DNA of 61,233 nt. Source: Oscillatoriales cyanobacterium M59_W2019_021 (GTDB lineage Bacteria > Cyanobacteriota > Cyanobacteriia > Cyanobacteriales > Geitlerinemataceae). The notes beneath the pieces are model-generated. The model did no database searches. It saw only the letters and a list, made by a program, of their open reading frames with translations, and was not told where the DNA came from. The translations under genes were made by a program, and so were the position numbers. The first letter of the stretch is position 1. The number at the start of each line of letters is the position of its first letter. The DNA is taken from the NCBI GenBank assembly GCA_015295945.1, contig DVED01000020.1, positions 1-61,233 on the forward strand, read 5' to 3'. Below are positions 36,487 to 45,700 of this stretch, one piece after another.

Positions 36487-37143
36487 GTTTAGTCAGGAGT
36501 TTGGGAGTTCAGGCGAAAGAGAGCAGGGGGAGCGGGGGAGGCAGGGGGGTTAGGTTTCAGTCTTTTTCGGAGATATCTAATAATGATGCGTTAAGCGCAG
36601 CAACGCATCCTACCCAATAACCAACCCCAAACCTCCAACCCCTCTTCAGAAAAAAATAGGGAAGCCTCTATACAGAAACTACCCTATGCGTTATTGACTG
36701 TTACCCCCACCCCCTGCACGTTTACCTCATGAAGAGGAACCGAGAAGAGGGTGCAGATTATCGAGAGTATAGAAAACGACTGTTATGCCGTTTTTGGGTC
36801 TATGCGAGATTCAAATGAACAAGAAATGCAACCCTGATGGCTTTAGGAGTTTCAACTCCGTAAACTCACTTAGACTATAACACGATTTTTTTGAAAATTG
36901 CAAGGGGTTTCTCAGTATTTTCACCCAAATTTCGCTCGAGAAGGCGGAAAGGGAGTTGGGAAGCCGGAACCGGGCGGGCTGCTAGCAAATATTGTAGAGA
37001 GCGTAGCGTATCCTTTTATAGCTGTCGCCATTAAGATGGCGGCATTCGAGCGAATTTAGGGTTTTAGCTGAATGCCGATCGCTATGAGATTAAGACTGCC
37101 ATAAGTGGGCTAGGATGACAAGAGAGTTTTTATTCGAGAACCC
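36487..37143. other. 657-bp region without a gene, several possible hairpins
   Basis: It begins with a G-rich run (36520-36548) and a palindromic repeat (36583-36615). Then come an ATAGGG...CCCTAT inverted pair (about 36656-36687) and a nested structure in which CTGCAC pairs with GTGCAG around CCTC-ATGAA-GAGG (about 36714-36758). Further on is a GCCATT-AAG-ATGGC hairpin near 37030. No frame over 60 codons looks real. A small RNA is possible around 36650-36900 but I cannot assign one. TAGGAT near 37110 may be the -10 of the DMT gene. Confidence 0.45.
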
Positions 37144-38811
37144 ATGGTGTCCAGGGATGCACGGCAAGAGGGCGCGGGAGATTCCCCCCAGGAAGCCCAA
37201 CACATTCTCAACGCCTTAACCCAAGAGCTCCGAAATCTCCAACAGGATGTCGTGGCGCAACTGGCGTGCGACGTGGCGAGGTTGCAAAGCGAGAAGTCGC
37301 GACTCGTGCGGGAAATCGAAGCCCTGCGAGAGCGTCCGCCATCGGTTCCCAGAGATCGGGCGCGAGTCCCCGACCCTGAAGAAACCTCTCTGGAAGCGGA
37401 CGATACTCCCAAAGGGAGTCGCTTACGCGATCGCCAAGAATGGGTGCAACACTTAGCGCAATCGATCGCCGATCGCCTGTCCCCCAGTCCGGCGATCGAC
37501 CCCAGTACCAATGGTAGCCGCTACCTGGAAGGAGATCTCGCCGATCGCCGCAGCGCCTTATCCCAACACCTGCGGCGGATGGAAAACCTCCAGCACCAAG
37601 GAGAAGCCATTCTCACGGCGTTGATGGATCGCATGGGCGAACAACTCCACAACGGCGCCAACGGTGGCTCGCTGCCCCCAGAAACCGACGCTCCACCGCC
37701 GTTAGGGGAACGACAGGCGTTCGTTTCCATTTCCCCCGCATCGCCCGCAGAGGCTCGATCTCCCGTCGCCCCTTCCCCACCGAGATCGAAAACCCTCCGC
37801 CAAGGCATCGTCCTCGCCTTCATTTCCACGGCACTCCTAGCGCTATTCAACGTCAGCATTAAGCTGATTTTCCAGGAAAGCGCTCCCTTCGGGCAAAGTC
37901 GCTGGGAAAATTGGAGCGGCATCCTCGAGCCCACTTGGGGTAACGCCTTGCTGGTTTTATTCCTGCGCATGGCGATCGTCATGTTGCTGCTTCCGGCAAT
38001 GGCGAAGTGGCTCTATCCTCCCTGCTGGCAGGACTTGCGACAATTAACCGCTCCCCGAAACCGCATCGTCCTCGGTCAAGCGATCGGCAGCGGTTTTTTA
38101 CTCTTCCTGTCCCAAGTTTGCGTCTACAAGGCGATCGGGGAAATGCCCACCGCTGTTGCCATCGGTCTATTTTTTACCTTTGGGGCGATCGTCGGGTTGG
38201 GGTCTTGGGTGTTCTTGGGCGATCGCGTAAGCGACTCCCTTTGGGAGTATCGTCCCACCTTCCCCCGCTTGGCAATTAGCGCCCTCGTCCTCGTTGGCGG
38301 TTGGTTGTGTCTCGAGAACGGAGCCGACGGTACGTTTGCGGCGATCTCTGCGGCGATCGCCTTTGCCGCCTACGTTTTGCTCTCGCAACTGTGCGCGAAA
38401 AAACTGCACCCCATTCCCTTTAGTTTTGTTAACTTTTCGATCGCCTTCGCCCTCTCCGGTATCGGCGTTCTCCTCGCTCCCTCCTTTGCCCCTGGAGCCG
38501 TTACGGTTCCCAGCGGACGGGAGTGGATGCTGCTGGTTTGGGGCGTGGGATTGGGCGGACTCTCCCTACTCAGCTATGTCGCGAACATCCAATCGATTCG
38601 ATCGGGCGGAGCCGTACCCAGTTCCATCGTCGGGGCAACCGTCCCCATCCTCACCGCCTTCTGCGGCTGGTCGATCGCTAACGAAGCCGTACCCAACCCC
38701 CAAATTCTTGGAATCGTCCTAGTCACCATCGGCGCGATCGGTCTGAGTTTAGAACGACTGTTTCAAGCCAAACAACGAGCAAAACGGCGATCGGTGAAGG
38801 GTAATCGGTAA
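37144..38811 (+). CDS. DMT (EamA) permease with a long soluble N-terminal extension
   Basis: The 555-residue protein has two parts. Residues 1-215 are hydrophilic and largely coiled coil (LNALTQELRNLQQDVVAQLA, SALSQHLRRMENLQHQGEAI), ending in a Pro/Ser-rich linker. Residues about 220-540 hold ten membrane helices in two EamA repeats (TLRQGIVLAFISTALLALFN, and GSLLSYVAN-type second half), as in drug/metabolite exporters. Such permeases usually have no N-terminal extension of this size. A 36-base repeat occurs twice in frame: residues 86-98 in the extension and 359-370 in the loop after GSWVFLGDR. The transported solute is unknown. Confidence 0.87.
   Translation: MVSRDARQEGAGDSPQEAQHILNALTQELRNLQQDVVAQLACDVARLQSEKSRLVREIEALRERPPSVPRDRARVPDPEETSLEADDTPKGSRLRDRQEWVQHLAQSIADRLSPSPAIDPSTNGSRYLEGDLADRRSALSQHLRRMENLQHQGEAILTALMDRMGEQLHNGANGGSLPPETDAPPPLGERQAFVSISPASPAEARSPVAPSPPRSKTLRQGIVLAFISTALLALFNVSIKLIFQESAPFGQSRWENWSGILEPTWGNALLVLFLRMAIVMLLLPAMAKWLYPPCWQDLRQLTAPRNRIVLGQAIGSGFLLFLSQVCVYKAIGEMPTAVAIGLFFTFGAIVGLGSWVFLGDRVSDSLWEYRPTFPRLAISALVLVGGWLCLENGADGTFAAISAAIAFAAYVLLSQLCAKKLHPIPFSFVNFSIAFALSGIGVLLAPSFAPGAVTVPSGREWMLLVWGVGLGGLSLLSYVANIQSIRSGGAVPSSIVGATVPILTAFCGWSIANEAVPNPQILGIVLVTIGAIGLSLERLFQAKQRAKRRSVKGNR
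37400..37435 (-). repeat. Intragenic 36-base palindromic repeat, copy A
   Basis: ACGATACTCCC-AAA-GGGAGT then CGCTTACGCGATCGCC. It is the exact reverse complement of copy B, 818 bp away in the same gene. It encodes TPKGSRLRDRQ in the coiled-coil part. Confidence 0.9.
38218..38253 (+). repeat. Intragenic 36-base palindromic repeat, copy B
   Basis: GGCGATCGCGTAAGCGACTCCC-TTT-GGGAGTATCGT, identical over 36 bases to the reverse complement of copy A. It encodes GDRVSDSLWEYR in a loop between membrane helices. A degenerate copy lies between genes at 38834-38863, just after this gene. Confidence 0.9.
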
Positions 38812-38833
38812 TGGGTAATGGTGCTACAGATTC

Positions 38834-38863
38834 GATCGCATAGCAACTCCAAAGGAGTATCGC
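38834..38863. repeat. Degenerate intergenic copy of the 36-base repeat
   Basis: GATCGCATAGCAACTCC-AAA-GGAGTATCGCCC keeps the ends and the palindrome of copies A-C with changes in between. It lies in the 70 bp between the convergent DMT and LPG-synthase-like genes. Confidence 0.65.
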
Positions 38864-38881
38864 CCAATACCCACTTATTAC

Positions 38882-39832
38882 TTAACGCCTCGCCATCTTC
38901 CCTTCCCGAGATCGTTCGTTCAACCAAGCCAAACCCGCACCGCCCGCTTCTGCCAGAATGCTAATCACGCGGTAGATGGCGACAGCACTCAAGAGGGCGC
39001 CTGCGGGGAAACTGCGATCGAGCAGAGCCAGAACGACCACCTCAAACACGCCCAAACCCCCCGGCGCACCCGGCAAGATCAAACCCAGCAACCACGCCAA
39101 ACTAAACACACCCACCACCAGCGGCAACCGATCACCACCGAGGGGAGCGACGGCAATCAGAATGAGAACGAAACCCATCCCGCGCCACAACACGAAACCC
39201 AGTTCCCCCAACCAAGGGCCCAAGGGATAGCGCTGCATGGAACAGGGCGTTGGCTGGATTCCTCGACTGCGGAAGGCTTTGGCTTTGAGAACGCTCAGCC
39301 GTCCGGCAACCGGACTGAGAATCCGAGGGTGAATGCTCGTCGCCACAACAACCAAACCCAGCGCTTGCCATTGCCAATTGCCAGCGTCGGCTAGCAGAAA
39401 CGCCACCAACAATGCCGATGCCGCCATCAGCAGCGCTTCCAAAGCGACGCTCAAGGTTGCCGTTTCCACAGGAATGCCCACATCCCGCGCTGCCCTGATG
39501 CGACGATAAAAATGCCAGATATTTCCTGGCAAATATTTCGCAATATTCGTTTTCAAAAAAGTGCGCGTTGCCCACCAACGATCGGTGGTCGGATCGAACT
39601 CTTGTAAAATTCCACCCCAAACCCATCCCGCCCAGGTTTGAGCCATCAGCGTACCCACAAACGACAACCCCACCAGCAGCCAATCCTTCGGCGAGAGAAC
39701 GATCGCCGCCACATCTTGCCAATTATTTTGAAACGTGGAGGTTAAGAAAAACAAGGTCGCTCCGCACATCAACCAACGCAGATGGGGTTTGATATAGGCG
39801 ACCAGCTTAGTCATTGATTGGGAGAGGGTCAT
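38882..39832 (-). CDS. LPG synthase-like (UPF0104/DUF2156-associated) membrane protein
   Basis: From the ATG at 39832 the product has 316 residues with about seven to eight membrane helices. LKTNIAKYLPGNIWHFYRR and LAWLLGLILPGAPGGLGVFE are the signatures of the flippase-like membrane domain of lysylphosphatidylglycerol synthase (MprF). The soluble aminoacyl-transfer domain of MprF is absent, so this stand-alone type is probably a lipid flippase or an accessory to glycolipid or exopolysaccharide export (inference). The open frame to 39928 adds unlikely residues; ATG 39814 is another possible start. Confidence 0.87.
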   Translation of the reverse strand: MTLSQSMTKLVAYIKPHLRWLMCGATLFFLTSTFQNNWQDVAAIVLSPKDWLLVGLSFVGTLMAQTWAGWVWGGILQEFDPTTDRWWATRTFLKTNIAKYLPGNIWHFYRRIRAARDVGIPVETATLSVALEALLMAASALLVAFLLADAGNWQWQALGLVVVATSIHPRILSPVAGRLSVLKAKAFRSRGIQPTPCSMQRYPLGPWLGELGFVLWRGMGFVLILIAVAPLGGDRLPLVVGVFSLAWLLGLILPGAPGGLGVFEVVVLALLDRSFPAGALLSAVAIYRVISILAEAGGAGLAWLNERSREGKMARR

Positions 39833-39982
39833 AAAGTTCAGTCCATTTTTGCAGTTGAAGGTACGGGGACGTATCCCCCAAAAGAACGACATTGATGCTA
39901 AAACTCGCACTTTCCCTAGGTTCGGCAATAGCGGTACAATCTCATCGATACTTTATCAAACTCGTACATTCCTAAATCGATC

Positions 39983-40291
39983 GTGACCGATAACTCTATC
40001 TCAGATCCCAACCCCTGGCACGAATACAACGGTTGGAAAATTTGGAACGTTCCCGAAAGCAATTATTTCGTGTGTATTCGAGACGATGCGGGGAAGGTCT
40101 TGGAAGTGGATCGGACGCTGCCCATTTCCAACGTCGTCCGCACCATCGAGCAAGTTCTCGACGATCGCGAGAAAACTCCTTCCCAAACTTGGCAGCAAAT
40201 CCGCCAAATCGTCGCCGAACGCAAAGCGGCATTTTGGACGAATTTGCTCAATGCCGCTCGCACCAAAGACCCAAGCGATCCGTCGTCGTAA
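39983..40291 (+). CDS. Conserved-looking small hypothetical protein
   Basis: The 102-residue soluble protein starts at GTG. Its first half has a compact beta-like pattern (WHEYNGWKIWNVPESNYFVC, IRDDAGKVLEVDRTLPISN), the second half is helical (VRTIEQVLDDREKTPSQTWQ, IRQIVAERKAAFWTNLL). There are no membrane parts or known motifs. It is divergent from the membrane protein gene with about 150 bp between them. The balanced composition and codon use look real. Function unknown. Confidence 0.75.
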   Translation: MTDNSISDPNPWHEYNGWKIWNVPESNYFVCIRDDAGKVLEVDRTLPISNVVRTIEQVLDDREKTPSQTWQQIRQIVAERKAAFWTNLLNAARTKDPSDPSS

Positions 40292-40344
40292 CCCCGATGG
40301 CGGAGTCGAGACCTTTCAGCCGAACCCACCCAACTTAACCTATC

Positions 40345-40584
40345 TTAATTTGTTGCGGACGAGATCGATATTGCTGCGGACGAAATCGTCCCTCGGTTCG
40401 TCCAAGTCGTGGCGTCGTCTGTATCGATTTCCAAGGCGCGATCGCACGGCTCGGCGAAAACCTGTCGCTCGCTGTTATTTTGGGCGAGGGGGGCGGGCTC
40501 TGCTGCCTGCATGGGGGGAATCGCACCCAGACAAAGAGCGATCGCCATCGAGCTAATCTGATGAAACGCGAGTTTGACGGACAT
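40345..40584 (-). pseudogene. Truncated exported TPR-protein gene
   Basis: The 79-residue frame starts with a clean signal peptide (QISSMAIALCLGAIPPMQAAEP) and then jumps to one TPR-like stretch, CDRALEIDTDDATTWTNRG, before ending in an unrelated Ser/Ala tail. The signal plus LAQNNSE plus ALEID-DDATTW pattern is what remains when the repeats of a cyanobacterial TPR protein are deleted. It may still be expressed as a short secreted peptide, but I read it as a remnant. Confidence 0.6.
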
Positions 40585-40870
40585 GGATACTGGGGAAGGG
40601 GAAACAGTAACGGTCTTCTACTTCTAATGTGCGCTGGGTTGGCGGGATAAACCTGCGATCAATATCTCGTTTTCGTGTGAGATCGATCGCCGATTTCACT
40701 CCTTCACGGAGTCCGAAACGGTGGATTTTCGTCGGGGCAGCGATCGAGCTTTGAGGAAGCGATCAACTGAAATCGGTTTTCAACTTGTCCGAAAACCGCA
40801 ACGTTTCCAGGCGCGAATCGTCCAGAGCGAGGGTCGAACGAACTGAATCAACAAGTAAGAAAGTGTTTAA

Positions 40871-41185
40871 ATGAGAACCAATTTTATGAACTTTGAAAGC
40901 TCCAACGACGCGAGAATGGCGATCGCCCCCGATCGACAACCCATCTTTCTTTCCTATCTCCTAACTCGGAGAAAAGTTCTCGGTTATCCGATATCGCTCG
41001 CCCTTGCCACCTTGCCCCTTCTGCTCGCCGGACTCCCCGCTCTGGCATTTGAGTTACCCTTGATCGAACGCGGTTATCCGTCGCGGATCGCCGTTTCCCC
41101 AGACCGAAACCTGCGCTTTCCTACTCCGATTGCCGCCCGAGGCGAAGAAGACGAGAAGTGTATTTGGTTGGGCGTGTGCAATTGA
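40871..41185 (+). CDS. Small exported hypothetical protein
   Basis: The 104-residue frame has an N-terminal polar stretch, a hydrophobic segment (PISLALATLPLLLAGLPALA) that looks like a signal peptide ending in ALAFE, and a short mature part of about 45 residues ending in CIWLGVCN with two cysteines. The long polar stretch before the hydrophobic part means a later start such as M16 is possible. It lies between the truncated TPR gene and the ATPase pair. I know no relative. Confidence 0.55.
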   Translation: MRTNFMNFESSNDARMAIAPDRQPIFLSYLLTRRKVLGYPISLALATLPLLLAGLPALAFELPLIERGYPSRIAVSPDRNLRFPTPIAARGEEDEKCIWLGVCN

Positions 41186-41345
41186 ATCGGGTCGAATTTT
41201 CTCGTTAAAGCTGACAGTTATCGATCGAACATTGGGGAAAATTGAGGGAAGGAAGTGTAGGCAAAATTAGGTAGCTTCACCAGCCGATCGGGTGAATGGG
41301 GAATGATCGCGCGGCTGCCTACTATCGTTTCACGAGTCGATCACT

Positions 41346-42704
41346 ATGAGCTTGGATCTACTACAATTCTACCGCGCGTGTAACCCCAGCAAACCCATCG
41401 ATATGAGTGCCTCCGAAAGGGAAAAATACTATATCGATTTTTCTGCCGTTCGCAGCCGCAATATTATCGACGAACTCCAAGCCAATATTACTTTATTTTC
41501 CCCCAATACAGCGACCTGCCAGCTTTTTGCCGGACATATCGGCTGCGGAAAATCCACCGAACTGCTGTACCTCAAATCCATTTTAGAAGACGCGGGATTT
41601 TACGTCGTTTACTTTGAAGCCTCCCAACTGCTCGATTTAGCCGATGTCGATATCGGGGAGATTTTATTGGCGATCGCCACCTATCTAAGCCAGCATTTTC
41701 CCCCAGCCATCGCTCCTGAAGCAACGGGAATTTGGCAAAGTTTGCTGCGGGAAATTTGGAAGGTGTTCAATCGAGAATTCCAACTGGGATCGATGCCCCA
41801 CTCTGTGCAAATCGCCACAGAGACCCTCCAGAAGGAAAACCAGCATCCCTCCCTAAGTTCGGAATTGCGAACGATTTCCACGTACGCCAAACACAGTCCG
41901 GAATTGCGCTGGAAGTTACGACAGTATTTGGAACCGAGACTCAACCTGATTCTCCAAGCCATCAATACCGAAGTCATCGAACCAGCAATGATCGACCTGC
42001 AACAACAGGGTTACAAAGGACTGGTGACGATCGTCGATAATCTCGATCGCCTCGAAGCCATCGAAAAACCCTGGGGACGCCTACAAACGGAATATCTATT
42101 CGTCGATCGAGCCGAACAATTGTGCAAGCTGAATTGCCACATGGTGTATGCCATTCCCCTGACGCTCATTTTTTCAAAAGAATTTGGCAGACTCGTCCAG
42201 CGATTTGGCAGCGATCCGAAAGTCCTACCCGCGATCCCCGTTCGCGATCGACGCGGGCAAATTTTCCCACCGGGGATCGATCTCCTGCAACAGATGGTTT
42301 TAGCGCGAGCCTTTCCCGATGTGGCGCGAGAACGACGCCTCGAACGGCTTCCCCAAGTGTTTGACAACGCGCAAACCCTCGAGCGGCTGTGTTACATTAG
42401 TGGGGGACACCCTCGGAATTTGTTGAGATTATTACACCGCTGGATCGAAAAAGAGCGCCAGTTACCGTTATCGCGAAACGTGTTAGAAGTGGCGATTCGA
42501 GAACGCTGTCACCAACTGTTACTATCCCTGTCCGAACCCGAGAAAGATTTACTGCGCCGAGTTGCCGATCGCCAACGTATTTCCCCCACAGAAAACTCGC
42601 AACTTTTACTGCACAATCTATTTGTTTTTGAATACCAAGATGAAGACGGATCTTGGTTCGATCTCAACCCAATTTTATTGGAAGCGCCGGAGTTTGCCCG
42701 ATGA
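41346..42704 (+). CDS. P-loop ATPase coupled to the STAND-WD40 gene
   Basis: The 452-residue protein has Walker A at 63-71 (GHIGCGKST), Walker B near 226-234 (GLVTIVDNLDRLE), a sensor-like GGHPRNLLRLLHRW around 354-368, and a C-terminal winged-helix-like region (LSEPEKDLLRRVADRQ, LLLHNLFVFEYQDEDG). This is the ORC/STAND-like AAA+ layout. No effector domain is attached. The start MSLDLLQFYRACNPSKPID is shared with a group of cyanobacterial ATPases whose role is not established (recollection). Its stop overlaps the ATG of the next gene as ATGA, so the two are translationally coupled and probably act together. Confidence 0.85.
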   Translation: MSLDLLQFYRACNPSKPIDMSASEREKYYIDFSAVRSRNIIDELQANITLFSPNTATCQLFAGHIGCGKSTELLYLKSILEDAGFYVVYFEASQLLDLADVDIGEILLAIATYLSQHFPPAIAPEATGIWQSLLREIWKVFNREFQLGSMPHSVQIATETLQKENQHPSLSSELRTISTYAKHSPELRWKLRQYLEPRLNLILQAINTEVIEPAMIDLQQQGYKGLVTIVDNLDRLEAIEKPWGRLQTEYLFVDRAEQLCKLNCHMVYAIPLTLIFSKEFGRLVQRFGSDPKVLPAIPVRDRRGQIFPPGIDLLQQMVLARAFPDVARERRLERLPQVFDNAQTLERLCYISGGHPRNLLRLLHRWIEKERQLPLSRNVLEVAIRERCHQLLLSLSEPEKDLLRRVADRQRISPTENSQLLLHNLFVFEYQDEDGSWFDLNPILLEAPEFAR

Positions 42705-45700
42705 TTGAGTCGCAATTAGAAGACGCTTGGCAAGTGGATCTCGAACGCACCCTCGAAGAACTGGCGTTTGGAATCGAAGCGTGCCAGGGACAGTTCAAAC
42801 TGACGATCGTCCGCTGCAATTCCGAGCGTTTGCGAGCCGAAGCCATCGAGCGTCTCAAACGCCTTCTGCCGATCGATTGGCAAGATTTAAAACTTCCCGA
42901 ATCTACCGTTACCTTATTCGGTACGATTCATTCTGCAATCGCCGATTCGCCTCCCGCCGCGTTAAATATTTGGGGGTTCGAGTCTGTCATCGAGATCGAT
43001 CGCTTGCTCAACGCCACCAACCAAGTGCGAGAAGAATTTCGCAAGCATTTTCCCTTTCCCTTACTTTTGTGGGTTAACGACGAGATTTTACAGAAAATCG
43101 TTCGCTTGGCCCCTGATTTTGAAAGTTGGACGACGATCTCCGAATTTTCTATTCCGACGGCGGATTTGTTGCGCTTTCTCGAACTCGAAAACAAGCGCGT
43201 TTTCGAGCGAATTCTAGCCCCGTCGAACAATCGATTTCTGTTGGGACACGCTTTTCTAACGCCCGATCGACAGCGAGAATTCTGCTGGACGGTCGAAGAG
43301 TTAAAAAAACGCAAAATTGAAATTCCCCCGGATTTAAACGCGCGGGTTCGATTTATGCTCGGTCGCTTGGCATACGAACGGGACGATTTAGAACGCGCAG
43401 AACAGCTATATTTAGAAAGTTTGAGCTTTTGGGAACGCGAGGCGATCTCATCGAGCCAATTGTTCCGAGATCGAGCGCAAACTCAATGGCGGGGAATTCT
43501 CCTCTTGCATTTAGGATTGTGTTATTTTAGGCAAGCCGAATTAAGTTCAGTTCGGCGTGCGGAAAACTGGGAACGCGCGGGTGAAAAACTGCAAGCTTGT
43601 TTGGCTGTTTTTGAGGAAACCGATCGCCCGGACTTAGTGGCGAGATTGATTACCTATATTGAAGAAGTTTTCAGGTATCTCGAACGTTGGGAAGCGCTGA
43701 AAAGGGTGGTCAAAAAATCGCTTTTGCTGCACGAAACTTACGGGAACTCCCTACAACTGGCGGTCGATTACGGCTTGCTCGCCGAGATTGCGTTGCAGCA
43801 CCGCCAATGGCATCGATCTGAAGTGTGGGCATCGAAAGCTTTGGAAGTTTTAGGGGAATCCGCGCGAGATTGCCCCCAGCATTACCGCTCCTATTATCCC
43901 TTACTCAATCAATTGTATCGCTTGTATTTAGTGAAAGCTCAAAAACAACGCGATCGCGCCAAAAAAGCGGCAGAAAACTTAGATATTGCGATCCGAGAAT
44001 TACCCCAAGCCTTAGAAGCCAGTACGTCGCTATACGATCCCTGGCGCTATTTGCGGCTGCTGGAAGGATTGCGACAATTGTACTTTGAAGAAGGGCAATA
44101 TTTAGAAGCATTTAACATTAAATTAAAACAGCACTCGATCGAAGCGGCGTACGGATTTCGTGCCTTTATCGGTGCGGGTCGTTTGGAAGCGCATCGGGAA
44201 GCCATCGCCATCGCCCAAACCCCCCTGGCGCTGTCGGCAACTGTCGCTCGCGAAATTCAGGCAGCCGGACGGCAAGACGACGTGGAAGGGTTGCTCGAAC
44301 GCACCCTCCGTCCGGATTGCAAGCTGACCATTCTATACGGTCCTTCTGGCGTGGGGAAAAGCTCGATTCTTCATGCCGGGTTAATTCCCGAACTCCAGCG
44401 GACTTCTGCGGGAGGACGGGATGCGATTCCCGTGACCATTCGAGTGTACGGCGATTGGTGTCGAGAATTGGGCGAAAGATTGGCAAAAGCGATCGGTATT
44501 TCTGCCCCAGAAAGCGACGAAGAAACCGTCGCTATCGATCGTCCCCTATCCCCCTGTTTTCTTCTCAATGGAGAATGGACTGCGTCGGCTATTTTAGAAC
44601 AGTTTCGGCAGAATGCAGAGCGCAATCGATTGACCATTCTCGTTTTCGAGCAATTTGAAGAATTTTTCTTTAACCATCCTCAGATCGATCGCCGCAAAAG
44701 CTTTTATGCTTTCTTTAAAGAAGCCCTAGAAATTCCTTACTTTAGTATCATTATTTCGATTCGAGAAGATTATCTCGACACCTTGCTCGAACTAGAGCGA
44801 TTTCTCGAGTCGCCGTCGGACGAACCCGATCTGCTTTCCAAGAAAAATCGCTACTATCTAGGCAATTTATCGCCGCAAAGCGCTCGTCAAGTCATTCGAG
44901 TGCTGACCGAACGATCGCATTTCGAGCTAGAACCGCAGCTTCTTGATCGCCTAGTAGAAGATTTAGCCGACGAACAGGGAGAAATTCGCCCGATCGAACT
45001 GCAAATCGTCGGCACGCAACTGCAAGCCCAAAATATCCACACCTTAGCCGAATACGAGCGATCGGGTAAGTTTAAAAACTTAGTTAAAGACTTTATCGAA
45101 GAAACCATTCGCGACTGCGGGCTGGAAAATCAAGCCCTCGCCCGACTCGTGTTATTTCTGTTAATTGGAGAAAACGATTCGCGACCGTTGAAAACCCGAT
45201 CGGAACTGGCGAAAGAGTTAGATTGTCCCTCCGAAAACCTCAATTTGGTTTTAAAAATTCTCAAGCAATCCGGCTTGATTGTCTCCCACCCAGAAGTTCC
45301 CCACCACCGCTACCAACTCGTTCACGATTACCTCGTTCCTTTAATTCGCCAACAGCAAAAGTCGGTCAAAGCGGCAGAAGACCAAGCCATACGCCAAGAA
45401 AACCGCCTTTTGCGCGAACTTGCCGCAGCCCAAGTGAGATCCCGGCAATTCCTGGCTTCCACCCTCACCGGAGCCATCTTCAGTGCTATTCTGCTCGCCG
45501 GACTGTGGCTGTTTGCCGCCAGGGAAACCCGCCGTGCCGAAAAAGCTCAGGAAGAGGCAGCAATTGCCACAATCGAAGCCCAAAATTCGGCATCTAAAGC
45601 CTTGCTCCTGTCGAACCAACAATTCGAGGCACTGGTGGAAAGCGTCAAAGCCGGACGGCAATTCCAGCAACTGCCGCAATCGGACGCCTTACCCGCACTG

